Positions 51,504 to 59,732 of a DNA stretch of 64,000 nt are shown piece after piece. Positions within the stretch are counted from its first letter, which is position 1, and every line of letters starts with the position of its first letter. The notes under the pieces were generated by a model. That model saw nothing but the letters and a program-made list of their open reading frames with translations, was not told where the DNA came from and did not search any database. The stretch is from the NCBI GenBank assembly GCA_036502345.1, contig DASXYT010000173.1:9644-73643 (forward strand). The letters are read 5' to 3'. This stretch comes from DATEPR01 sp036502345 (GTDB lineage Bacteria > Actinomycetota > Actinomycetes > Mycobacteriales > Pseudonocardiaceae). Made by a program: the position numbers and the translations under genes.

Positions 51504-52955
51504 GTGACAAGGCGAGGCTGGCGGCCCCGCACCCTGCGCTGGCGGGTGTACCTGCTCGTCGGCGGGCTGCTGGTGCTGTTGGTGGCGACTGCGGGCACGA
51601 CGGCCGTGGTCCGGTTGCGGCTGAGCTCAGTCGGCCACCGCCTGTCCGCAACGCTGCGACCTGCACAGGTGGCGACAGCCGACCTGATCCAGGCGTACGT
51701 CGACGAGGAGACCGGCGAGCGCGGCTACCTGCTCACCCACGATCTGACATTCCTACAGCCCTATAATTTGGGCGAACGGGATATAACGCGCTCCGGCCGA
51801 CAACTCGGTCGCTACTTCGTGGACGATCCCGTGACCACCCACATCCTGACCGAGGTGGACCAGGCAGCCGACGCGTGGCGCAGCCAGGTCATCGATCCGG
51901 AGATCGCGGCGTTCCGGACTGGGACGCTGACCGGTGCCGCGCTGGTGGACAGCGTCGGGCTCGGCAAGACACGGTTCGACGCGCTGCGCGCCAAACTGAG
52001 CGAGCTGCAGGACCGGATCAACCAGTTGGTGACCGCTGCCCTGCAGGACTCCAACGCCGCGCAGAGCACGGCGAACAACGTGACGATCGCGGCCGCCATC
52101 GTGGCGGCGCTGTTGGCGTTCTTCGCCGCCTGGCAGCTGCGCACCTCGTTCGCCGTGCCGCTCAACAATCTCGTCGCGCAGATGCGGCGGGTGTCCAGCG
52201 GTGACCTCGACCATTCGGTGGACGTGTCCGGGCCGTTGGAGGTGACCACCGTCGGGGAGACGGTGGAGGCGATGCGGGTGCGGATTCTGGCTGAAAGTGC
52301 CAGGTCAGCGGGTGCCGCCCAGCAGTTGGCCCGCTACGAGGAGGCGGAGCGGATCGCCAGCAGTCTCGGTGACACGGTGATCCGGCAGTTGTTCACCACG
52401 AGTCTGACCCTCCAGTCCACCGCTGCCAGGTATCCAGCGGCGGCGCCTGTGCTGGCCGGCGCGATCACTGACCTGGACCGGGCGTTGAAGGACCTGCAGG
52501 CAGCGATCTTCGAGCTGACGTCCGCGCCGAGTTGGCAGCCGCTGGGCAACCAGGTGCTCGATCTGGTCGACCAGTTGGAGGCAGGCCTCGGGGCAGCACC
52601 CGAGGTCCAGTTGGCCGGCAGCGTGGACAGCGAGCGACTCCGACCGGTCGCCGCCGATGTGGTGGCGGTGGTCAGGGACGTGCTCGGTGCGATCGTGCGA
52701 CCCGCTGCGGCGAACAGGTCGACGATCAGCCTGAGCACCGACGACGGCCTGGTCCGGCTGTTGATCACCGGCGGCGGGGTGCCACCCGGTGCGGAGACCG
52801 GCGCGGCCACCGACGTGCGGGAGCGCGCCGCTCGGCTGGGTGGCACCTGCACAGTGGAGCGGGCCGGGGATTCGGTGACCGTCGACTGGCAGGTGCCGGT
52901 GCCGTCGGGTGACGGCGTCACGCCACCAGGGACGTGGCCCGCAGGCGATAGCTGA
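51504..52955 (+). CDS. CHASE3-HAMP sensor protein with degenerate histidine-kinase region
   Basis: The protein has 483 residues with a GTG start. TM1 is at ~13-36. A CHASE3-type extracellular domain follows (~40-180: VDEETGERGYLLTHD is the family signature), then TM2 (~195-215) and HAMP (~210-265). The C-terminal part is arranged like a HisKA_3 kinase: the dimerisation helix reads EEAERIASSLGDTVIRQLF where LHD would normally give the phospho-accepting His, and the ATPase part ends DVRERAARLGGTCTVE but lacks a recognisable N-box. It therefore appears unable to autophosphorylate. It may work as a sensing scaffold or partner of another kinase. Its end overlaps the convergent acetyltransferase gene by 38 bp. 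Confidence 0.8.
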   Translation: MTRRGWRPRTLRWRVYLLVGGLLVLLVATAGTTAVVRLRLSSVGHRLSATLRPAQVATADLIQAYVDEETGERGYLLTHDLTFLQPYNLGERDITRSGRQLGRYFVDDPVTTHILTEVDQAADAWRSQVIDPEIAAFRTGTLTGAALVDSVGLGKTRFDALRAKLSELQDRINQLVTAALQDSNAAQSTANNVTIAAAIVAALLAFFAAWQLRTSFAVPLNNLVAQMRRVSSGDLDHSVDVSGPLEVTTVGETVEAMRVRILAESARSAGAAQQLARYEEAERIASSLGDTVIRQLFTTSLTLQSTAARYPAAAPVLAGAITDLDRALKDLQAAIFELTSAPSWQPLGNQVLDLVDQLEAGLGAAPEVQLAGSVDSERLRPVAADVVAVVRDVLGAIVRPAAANRSTISLSTDDGLVRLLITGGGVPPGAETGAATDVRERAARLGGTCTVERAGDSVTVDWQVPVPSGDGVTPPGTWPAGDS

Positions 52956-53862
52956 CCAGTTCCAGGTGTGGGCGGAAGCCGAGCGTGTGCAGCATTCGTC
53001 GGGACGGTGCGTTGCCGCCTGCGACGACGGCACAGGCGGTGGGGCGGGCGCCGTGCCTGTCGGCCAGCCGTTGGACGAGCGTGGTCACGAGCGCGGCCCC
53101 GATACCGTGGCTGCGGGATTCCGCTGCCACAGCGACAAAATCGACGAAGTAGTCGAGGGGTTGGATTCCGCCCACGGCGTAACCGACGAGTTTGCCGTTG
53201 TGTGTGGCCGCGACGAGGACACGGTCCCCCGTGCCGGCGAGGATCGCGGCGGCGGACAGGTAGGTGTTCGGGAAAGACCGCTCGTGCAGCCGGATGAGGG
53301 CCTCGGCGATGGTCGAATCCGTTGGTGGAGTGGGAAATTCGGTAACCTCGACGGCGTCCGGGGCGACCGGAACGGCGCCGACCATCCGGACCAGGTCGAC
53401 GCCGTCGAGTGCCAGCACGCTGCTGTACTCGCCCGGCGGGAATCCGTGGCGGTGAGCGAAGTCGGCGAGCCGGCAGTGTTCGACGTGGCCGTAGAGTTCG
53501 CTGTCCCGGATGCCGCGCAGGGCGGGCAGGGCGTGTGCGGCTGCGTACAGTGCGTCTGCGGTGCGGCTCCAGATGCGGTCGGCGGCGGGGTGCTCGGCGG
53601 GTACGTCGACGAAGGGGCCGTACCACCAGGCGCGGCCGAGGTGTTGGTCGACGTCGGCGGTCAGCAGGCCGCGGACCTGATCGGCATCGTCCACGGCCAG
53701 GAAGGTGTTGGTGGGCCAGTTCAGGCCGGCCAGTTCGTCGGCGAGTTCGGACGTGGTTTCCCCGTGGTAGCCGATGTGGTGACAGGGCACGGCTTGGAGC
53801 CGACAGAGCAGGGCAAGCACCTGGTCGTGGTCGGTGTCCATGGCGGGCCGAATGCGGAACAT
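52918..53862 (-). CDS. GNAT acetyltransferase with two GNAT-like halves
   Basis: The protein has 314 residues. The C-terminal half has the acetyl-CoA motif SRSHGIGAALVTTLVQRLADRHG and NAPSRRMLHTLGF. The N-terminal half is a weaker GNAT-like domain, as in tandem-GNAT proteins such as mycothiol synthase. ATG 53862 gives MFRIRPAMDTD, a normal GNAT start; the longer frame is rejected. The substrate is unknown. It lies beside a repeat array and overlaps the end of the sensor gene. Confidence 0.8.
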   Translation of the reverse strand: MFRIRPAMDTDHDQVLALLCRLQAVPCHHIGYHGETTSELADELAGLNWPTNTFLAVDDADQVRGLLTADVDQHLGRAWWYGPFVDVPAEHPAADRIWSRTADALYAAAHALPALRGIRDSELYGHVEHCRLADFAHRHGFPPGEYSSVLALDGVDLVRMVGAVPVAPDAVEVTEFPTPPTDSTIAEALIRLHERSFPNTYLSAAAILAGTGDRVLVAATHNGKLVGYAVGGIQPLDYFVDFVAVAAESRSHGIGAALVTTLVQRLADRHGARPTACAVVAGGNAPSRRMLHTLGFRPHLELVSYRLRATSLVA

Positions 53863-54503
53863 AGTGGACAGCGTGACTCCGCCCAACGGGCGTACGCAAA
53901 GCAATTTCGTGCGGAAACAGTGAACACGGGCGGTATCCGGGCGCTATCGCCCGCGCGAACGGTTGACACGCGGGCGCGAGCGTGACAGTTCCCAGCCAGG
54001 AAGGGTCGACACGCGAGGTGGCGGCCAGTGCCCGCACCGGCGGGAAGGGTCGACACACAGGCGCAGCGAGCCGACACACGTGCGGCAAGGGTCGACACGC
54101 GGGCCGTCAGCGCACACGTCGACGGCGAGGGTCGACACAAGCGGGCTGGTTACGCGCCAAGCGAACGCCCGGGCGATTACGCGGCAAGCGAACGCGGCAC
54201 GGGCCCCCGCAAGCAATGACCCCCGCGGGCAATCGGCGCCATCACCCCCGCGAGTCGACCCTCACCGGAGAGTTCAACGCCACAACCCGGCCGAGTCGAC
54301 CCCTCAGCGGGACAAACCAACCAACCCCGCGCGGCCACGGCTACCCGCTCCGCAGCCTCGATCGCGTCGCCCCTCGGCGAGTCGACCGCCCGGCACAACG
54401 AACTGACCCAACTGACCGACGAGTCGACCCCTCGACGCGACCAACCGACCCGAAGCCCCAGCGGGTCGACCCTCCAGCGCCAACCCGAACCAGCCACCGG
54501 ACC
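53863..54503. repeat. Noncoding array of GGGTCGAC motifs with about 41-bp spacing
   Basis: GGGTCGACAC lies on the plus strand at about 54003, 54048, 54089 and 54129, with a variant GGTTGACAC at 53961. From about 54252 the motif appears inverted, as GAGTCGACC at 54252, 54293, 54379 and 54421, plus GGGTCGACC at 54462. Spacings are near 41 bp or multiples of it (123, 86). Between the two halves a 27-bp direct repeat TTACGCG(C/G)CAAGCGAACGC occurs at 54150 and 54177. No open frame here looks like a real gene. No arms of transposon or phage sites are visible. Confidence 0.75.
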
Positions 54504-56141
54504 TCAGCGGTCGGTGATCTGGCCCGCCTCGACGTCGATGTGCCGATTCGTCTGCACCGCGTCCAACATCCGCCTGTCGTGCGTGACCAACAGCAGCGTG
54601 CCCGGATACGACGCCAGCGCCGACTCCAACTGTTCGATCGCCGGCAGGTCCAGGTGGTTCGTCGGCTCGTCCAGCACCAGCAGGTTCACGCCCTTGGCCT
54701 GCAACAACGCCAGCGCCGCCCTGGTCCGCTCGCCCGGGGACAGGGTCGCCGCCGACCGGAGCACGTGATCGGCTGTCAGCCCGAACTTGGCCAGCAGCGT
54801 CCTCGATTCGGCCGGCGCCCACTCGGGCACCTGCGCGCCGAACGCGTCCAACAACGGTTGGTCACCGAGGAACAGCCCACGCGCCTGATCGATCTCGCCG
54901 ATCAGCACACCGGGACCGAGCGACGCATTGCCCTCGTCCAGCGGGATCCGGCCCAGCATCGCGCCGAGCAGGGTCGACTTGCCGCTGCCGTTCGCACCGG
55001 TGATGGCCACCCGGTCCGCCCAGTCGATCTGCAGGTCGACCGGCCCGAGCGTGAACCCGCCACGCCGCACCACGGCACCTCGCAGCGCGGCCACCACGGC
55101 ACCGGCGCGAGGCGCCGCCGCGATGGTCATCCGCAGGTCCCATTCCTTGCGCGGCTCCTCGACCACGTCCAGCCGCTCGATCAGCCGCTCCGTCTGCCGC
55201 GCCTTCGCCGCCTGCTTCTCGCTGGACTCGGCCCGGAACGCCTTGATGTTCTTGTCGTTGTCGGTCGCCTTGCGCCGCGCGTTCCGGACGCCCTTCTCCA
55301 TCCAGTTGCGCTGCGTGCGCGCCCGGTCGGTCAATGCGGAACGTGTCGATGCGTACTCCTCGTACTCCTCGCGGGCGTGCCGACGGGCGACTTCGCGCTC
55401 CTCCAGATACGCCGCGTAGCCACCGCCGTAGACCCGCACCTGCTGCTGCGCGAGATCCAACTCGACCACCCGGTGCACGGTCCTGGCGAGGAACTCCCGG
55501 TCGTGGCTGACCAGCACGGTCGCCGCCCGCAGCCCGCTGACGAACCGTTCCAACCGGTCCAGCCCGTCCAGGTCGAGATCGTTGGTCGGCTCGTCCAACA
55601 GGAACACGTCGTACCGGCTGAGCAGCAGTGACGCCATGCCGACCCGGGCGGCCTGGCCACCCGACAGGCTGACCATCTGCGCTTCCAGCGAAATGTCGAT
55701 GCCGAGATCGGCCAGCACGCCGCCGATCCGCTCGTCCAGGTCCGCGCCGCCGAGCGTGAGCCAGCGCTCCAACTGGTCGGCATAAAGATCATCGGCACCT
55801 GGCGCGGCCGTCGCCAGCCCTTCCGCCGCCGCGTCCAGGCCCTCCTGGGCGGCCGTGACACCGGTCCGCCTGCCCAGGAAGTCCCGCACCGACTCACCGG
55901 GCCTGCGTTCCGGTTCCTGCGGCAGATAACCGATGTTGGCACTGGCGGGCGAACACCGAACGGTGCCCTCCTCCGGCGCGACGAGTCCGGCGAGCATCCG
56001 CAGCAGGGTGGACTTGCCGGCTCCGTTCACGCCGACCAGCCCGACGACGTCCCCCGGTGCGACGACCAGGTCGAGACCGGCGAAGAGGACACGGTCCGCA
56101 TGGCCGGCCGTGAGGCCCTTGGCGATCAACGTGGCAGTCAT
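54504..56141 (-). CDS. ABC-F family ATPase
   Basis: The protein has 545 residues. It has two ABC domains without membrane segments. The first has Walker A GVNGAGKST, signature LSGGQAARVGMA and Walker B VFLLDEPTNDLDL. The second has GANGSGKST, LSPGERTRAALAL and LLVLDEPTNHLDL. A charged interdomain linker (~235-320, rich in Arg/Lys/Glu) fits the ribosome-reaching P-site linker of ABC-F proteins, some of which protect ribosomes from antibiotics. Which antibiotic, if any, cannot be told. It is downstream of a receiver-like gene on the same strand. Confidence 0.92.
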   Translation of the reverse strand: MTATLIAKGLTAGHADRVLFAGLDLVVAPGDVVGLVGVNGAGKSTLLRMLAGLVAPEEGTVRCSPASANIGYLPQEPERRPGESVRDFLGRRTGVTAAQEGLDAAAEGLATAAPGADDLYADQLERWLTLGGADLDERIGGVLADLGIDISLEAQMVSLSGGQAARVGMASLLLSRYDVFLLDEPTNDLDLDGLDRLERFVSGLRAATVLVSHDREFLARTVHRVVELDLAQQQVRVYGGGYAAYLEEREVARRHAREEYEEYASTRSALTDRARTQRNWMEKGVRNARRKATDNDKNIKAFRAESSEKQAAKARQTERLIERLDVVEEPRKEWDLRMTIAAAPRAGAVVAALRGAVVRRGGFTLGPVDLQIDWADRVAITGANGSGKSTLLGAMLGRIPLDEGNASLGPGVLIGEIDQARGLFLGDQPLLDAFGAQVPEWAPAESRTLLAKFGLTADHVLRSAATLSPGERTRAALALLQAKGVNLLVLDEPTNHLDLPAIEQLESALASYPGTLLLVTHDRRMLDAVQTNRHIDVEAGQITDR

Positions 56142-56183
56142 GACGACCGCGATGTTAGTGGTCGACCAGCGACAACAAAAAAG

Positions 56184-56612
56184 CTACCGGCGCCGGCCGG
56201 TGCCGGACCGGCCGCCACCGGTCCGGTCCGGCCCCGCCCCCCGGAGCGCGACCACCTGCCCACACGCGGACAGCAAGCTGTCCATGGTCGTACCCGTCAC
56301 CCGGGCCTCCAGCCCTGCCGGTACAAGCACCGGCACTTCCGGATCCTCGGTGACCAGTACAACCGGGAGTCGTGCGCGGGTGCCACAGACCACGCCGTAT
56401 TCCCGTGCGGTGAGTTGGGCAGACTGATCACGCACGTCTACCACCAGGTCGACCGGTTGCCCGCCGTCCAGCGGGCACCGGTCGCCCGGTGCGAAGGCCC
56501 TGCAGATGCCCACAGTGCTGTGGCAGGTGCTGACCCGGCAACCGAGCGTTCGCAGCGACGCGGCCACTCGCGCCGATTCCCCGAATGTCGACTCGGTCAC
56601 CAGGACATGCAT
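56184..56612 (-). CDS. Small receiver-like protein
   Basis: The protein has 142 residues. ATG 56612 has GAGGAGG 8 nt upstream. The alternating beta/alpha pattern (MHVLVTES, then VDLVVDVRD, then LPVVLVTEDPEVPVLV) resembles a response-regulator receiver or similar flavodoxin-like fold, but no confident phospho-Asp/Lys set can be marked. The tail is Gly/Arg-rich. It sits between the DosS-like kinase and the ABC-F gene, all on the minus strand. Function unknown. Confidence 0.55.
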   Translation of the reverse strand: MHVLVTESTFGESARVAASLRTLGCRVSTCHSTVGICRAFAPGDRCPLDGGQPVDLVVDVRDQSAQLTAREYGVVCGTRARLPVVLVTEDPEVPVLVPAGLEARVTGTTMDSLLSACGQVVALRGAGPDRTGGGRSGTGRRR

Positions 56613-56744
56613 CTGGCCAGCCTCCTCGCGATCCCCCCGGCTCACCACATCAGCGCAACATGACGGCCGCCCGGAACGAAGGGCGGGATGACACCTGGCT
56701 GTGGGGCACAAAGTCACAACCGGGGCAGTCGCACCAAACCGGTG

Positions 56745-58178
56745 TCACGGCAACGGCGCCGTCCACCGCAGCCGAGTGCCACGCGGGTCCACCTGGTCGA
56801 CGATGAACGTGCCGCCTGCCCGCTCGGCTCGCTGCCGCAGGTTGGTCAGTCCGCTGTGGACAATGGATTCCGGCAGGCCCACACCGTCGTCGGTCACTTC
56901 GATGACGAGGTCGTCGCGTACCGAGACGGCCACCGACAGGTGGGCGGCGGCAGCGTGCCGGACGGCGTTGCTGACCGCCTCCCGCACCACGGCCTCGGCG
57001 TGCTCGGCGAGGTCCACCGGCACCAGGTCCAGCGGGCCGGCCAGCCGGACGCTGGTGTGTGGGCCGGAGTCCCTGGTCAGTTCCGTGATCGCGCCGTGCA
57101 GCCGCTTGCGCAGCCTGGGCACTCCCCCGGTGTCGGCGTGCAGGTCGAAGATGGCGGTCCGGATCTCGTTCACGATCTCGTGTAGCTGGTCGACGCTGTC
57201 GCTGATCCGGCCGGCGACCTCCGGCGAGACCACCCGGCGGTGGGTGCCCTGCAGCGCGAGCCCGACGCCGAACAGCCGTTGGATGACGTGGTCGTGCAGG
57301 TCCCTGGCGATCCGGTCACGGTCGGCGAGCACGTCCAGTTCGCGCAGGTGCCACTGGTTGTTGGCCAGTTGCAGCGCCAGCGCGGCCTGGTCGGCGAACG
57401 ACGCGATGACGGGCAGTTCGTCCGTGTCGAACACCGGTGCCCCGGCCCTGCGTACCGCCACCAGCACGCCGAGGACCCGGTCACCGGCCCGCAGCGGCAG
57501 CATCAGTGCCGGGCCGAGTTGGGCACCGGGCAGTGGGTCGAAGTCCAGCGCCGGCACGCTCCTGGGCACCGGGTCCTGGAACGCGGCGCCTGCCGTCGAC
57601 CCGATCGGGATCCGCAGGCCGGTCAGTGAACTGGGGCCGAACCCGGCGGACACGGCAACGGACAACGCGGACAGCTCGTCGCCTGCCGGCCTGGTGTCCT
57701 CGGGTACCGCGATCAGGGTGTGGTCGGCCGAGCTGAGTTCGAGTGTGCGGTCGGCGATGTCCTGCAGCGCGTCACCGGGATCGTTGCCGGCCAGCAACTG
57801 CGTGATGATCTCGCTGGTCGCCTCCGACCAACGCTGCCGGCGCTGCGACTCCTCGTACAGCAGCACGTTCTCGACGGCGATCCCGGCCGCCGCGACGAGC
57901 GCCTTGAGCACGCTCCTGTCCTCGGCCGAGAACCCGTCGCCGGTCAGGTGCAGCGTGCCGAACACGGTGTTCCGGACCGTCACCGGCACGCTCAGGGTGG
58001 CCGAGGGTGGCGGGTCGTCACCGATCAGCCCGAACGAGCCGGATCGCGCGTCGACCAGGTCGATCGCCGACGCGACCAGCCGCTTGAGTGTCGCGTCCAG
58101 GTCGAGCCCGGTGCCGACCGCGAGTACGGCGTCCACCAGCGGCTCGCGCTGTCGCAGCTGATCAGGACCGTCCACCAC
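56745..58178 (-). CDS. DosS/DevS-like GAF-domain sensor histidine kinase
   Basis: The protein has 477 residues from GTG 58178; the frame extends to 59201 but that part lies opposite the Acg-like gene. There are two GAF domains (~15-150 and ~165-275), then a HisKA_3 helix DRDRIARDLHDHVIQRLF with phospho-acceptor His295, and an HATPase domain with AVSNAVRHAAA (N-box) and DDGVGLPE. This is the DosS/DosT layout, in which the first GAF binds heme and senses O2, NO or CO. A cognate DosR-type regulator is encoded 3.8 kb away in this window, with the Acg-like gene next door. No kinase gene is adjacent to that regulator. Confidence 0.88.
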   Translation of the reverse strand: MVDGPDQLRQREPLVDAVLAVGTGLDLDATLKRLVASAIDLVDARSGSFGLIGDDPPPSATLSVPVTVRNTVFGTLHLTGDGFSAEDRSVLKALVAAAGIAVENVLLYEESQRRQRWSEATSEIITQLLAGNDPGDALQDIADRTLELSSADHTLIAVPEDTRPAGDELSALSVAVSAGFGPSSLTGLRIPIGSTAGAAFQDPVPRSVPALDFDPLPGAQLGPALMLPLRAGDRVLGVLVAVRRAGAPVFDTDELPVIASFADQAALALQLANNQWHLRELDVLADRDRIARDLHDHVIQRLFGVGLALQGTHRRVVSPEVAGRISDSVDQLHEIVNEIRTAIFDLHADTGGVPRLRKRLHGAITELTRDSGPHTSVRLAGPLDLVPVDLAEHAEAVVREAVSNAVRHAAAAHLSVAVSVRDDLVIEVTDDGVGLPESIVHSGLTNLRQRAERAGGTFIVDQVDPRGTRLRWTAPLP

Positions 58179-58234
58179 GGAGTCAGACTCGCACGAACAC
58201 CACTGCGTGTACACGGGACGCCACTGTTGGCCGA

Positions 58235-58254
58235 TTGGTGACCTTGGACCCATC
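58235..58254. promoter_or_regulatory. DosR-box-like sequence upstream of the Acg-like gene
   Basis: TTGGTGACCTTGGACCCATC matches the 20-bp mycobacterial DosR consensus (TTSGGGACTWWAGTCCCSAA) at about 13 positions, including GAC and CCC in both halves. It is 79 bp upstream of the Acg-like ATG. The match is imperfect, so confidence is limited. Confidence 0.4.
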
Positions 58255-58333
58255 ACTCTTATGACTTTTGCCGCTCCGTCCCGGATCGGCTTCGGCGCAG
58301 AGTGGACCAACGCGGCAGCCAACGGGAGACAGC

Positions 58334-59062
58334 ATGAACACCGGCAGCACGTCGGTAGCCAGGCTTGCCGAGCCGCAGGTGCGTGCCGTGCTGACCGCGG
58401 CCGCTGCGGCGCCGTCGCCGCCGGGCATGCCGCCGTGGCTGTTCCGCTGCACGGACGTGGCGATCGAGATGTGCGAGAACGAGGACGCGACCCACATCTC
58501 GCACACCGACCGGGTGCTCGCCTGCGGTGGCGCGCTGTTGAACCTGCGGCTGGCCGTGCAGACCATGGGGATCTACGCCGATGTCCGACTGGCCCCGGAT
58601 CCGGCTCAGCCGTTGCTGCTGGCCGCCGTCCGGCCGACCAACGAGCGACTGGCCACCACGTGGGAACGGGAACTCGCCAGGGTGAGCAACGGAGGAGCGG
58701 TGCCGGCGCCCGTCGCCACGACCCCGACATCGGCGCTCCGGGAGCTACGCAGGGCCGCCGACGTCGAACATGCCTGGCTGGCCCAGCTTTCCGGTACCGA
58801 GTTGACCGCAGCGATCCCGACCGACCAGGTCGAGCCGCTGTTCGTGGTGATCGGTTCGCTGCAGAACGACGTGCGAGCGCTGCTGCGTGCCGGCCAGGCG
58901 ATCCGGCGGGTCGTGCTGACCGCGACCATGCTCGGGCTGCGCACGACTGTCCTGTCCGGACCGGTGGCCACGCCCGCGGCACGGGCCGAACTGCGGACCC
59001 TGATCGGCGGAGCACTGTCCCCACACGCCGTGCTGGCGGTGACGGTGGCCGGTCAGCCGTAG
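58334..59062 (+). CDS. Acg-like nitroreductase-fold protein, short form
   Basis: The protein has 242 residues. ATG 58334 has GGGAGA upstream. The segments RAVLTAAAAAPS near the N-terminus and ACGGALLNLRLAVQTMG near residue 75 are typical of the Acg (Rv2032) family, flavin-binding nitroreductase relatives in the mycobacterial DosR regulon. It is shorter than usual Acg proteins (about 330 residues). It is transcribed divergently from the DosS-like kinase and converges, overlapping by 10 bp, with the TetR gene. Role likely in dormancy or nitro-stress; inference. Confidence 0.72.
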   Translation: MNTGSTSVARLAEPQVRAVLTAAAAAPSPPGMPPWLFRCTDVAIEMCENEDATHISHTDRVLACGGALLNLRLAVQTMGIYADVRLAPDPAQPLLLAAVRPTNERLATTWERELARVSNGGAVPAPVATTPTSALRELRRAADVEHAWLAQLSGTELTAAIPTDQVEPLFVVIGSLQNDVRALLRAGQAIRRVVLTATMLGLRTTVLSGPVATPAARAELRTLIGGALSPHAVLAVTVAGQP

Positions 59063-59685
59063 TCGCCGACGCCGTTCTCCAGCATGTCGAACGCCGTGTC
59101 GACCAGATCCCGGTAGCGCGGATGCAGCGCGTCGGCGGACTTCCCGGCGAGCACTCCCTCGGTCCCGTACCGGTAGCCGACGCGATAGGCGGCCAGGACA
59201 CCCGAGGCGATCAGCGTCGGTAACAGTTCGGCCGGGTCCGCGCCGGTGTCCCGTGCGATCGCCTCGGCGAGGGCCCGTTCCAGTGCCTCATGGTTCTCCC
59301 GGGATGCCGCCCGCAGCGTCGGACTGTTCTGAACGGTGCGCAGGAAGGGTTCGATGCCGTCTCGCAGGCCGCTCAGTGGATGCCGGCGCTCGGCCAGGTC
59401 CAGCAATGTCCGCCGCAGTGCGGCGAGGATCGATTCGCCAGGAGGCCGGTCGCGGACCGCACCCGTGAACAGGGCGACGGCCTCCTCCTGCCGGTCGAAG
59501 AACATGTCCTCCTTGCGCGGGAAGTAGTTGAACACCGTCACGCGGGACACCTCCGCGGCGGCCGCGATGTCGGCGACCGTCACCGAGTCGAAGCCTCGGG
59601 TCACGAACAGGATGGTGGCCGTGTCGGCGATCCGCTGCCGCGTCTCCCGCTTCTTGCGCTCCCGCAAACTCAGCTCGACATCCAT
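59053..59685 (-). CDS. TetR-family transcriptional regulator
   Basis: The protein has 210 residues. The N-terminal RIADTATILFVTRGFDSVTVADIA and VSRVTVFNYFPRKEDMF form the TetR HTH. ATG 59685 or 59697 may be the start; neither has a strong ribosome-binding site. It is divergent from the FAD monooxygenase gene with a gap under 50 bp that contains TACCC...GGGTA dyad symmetry (59696-59722), so it probably represses that gene and itself. The ligand is likely an aromatic compound, by inference from the target. Confidence 0.85.
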   Translation of the reverse strand: MDVELSLRERKKRETRQRIADTATILFVTRGFDSVTVADIAAAAEVSRVTVFNYFPRKEDMFFDRQEEAVALFTGAVRDRPPGESILAALRRTLLDLAERRHPLSGLRDGIEPFLRTVQNSPTLRAASRENHEALERALAEAIARDTGADPAELLPTLIASGVLAAYRVGYRYGTEGVLAGKSADALHPRYRDLVDTAFDMLENGVGDYG

Positions 59686-59732
59686 GACAAATATCATACC
59701 CGACTCAATTTTGTACTGGGTAAAGTAACGGC

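Noticed and set aside
53963..54497. Short frames inside the GGGTCGAC array
   Set aside because: Repeat spacing of about 41 bp is not a multiple of 3, so units fall in different frames, and the products are low-complexity Arg/Pro/Thr sequences.
58179..59201. N-terminal extension of the DosS-like kinase
   Set aside because: It lies opposite the well-supported Acg-like gene, is Arg/Pro/Ser-rich, and contains no domain.
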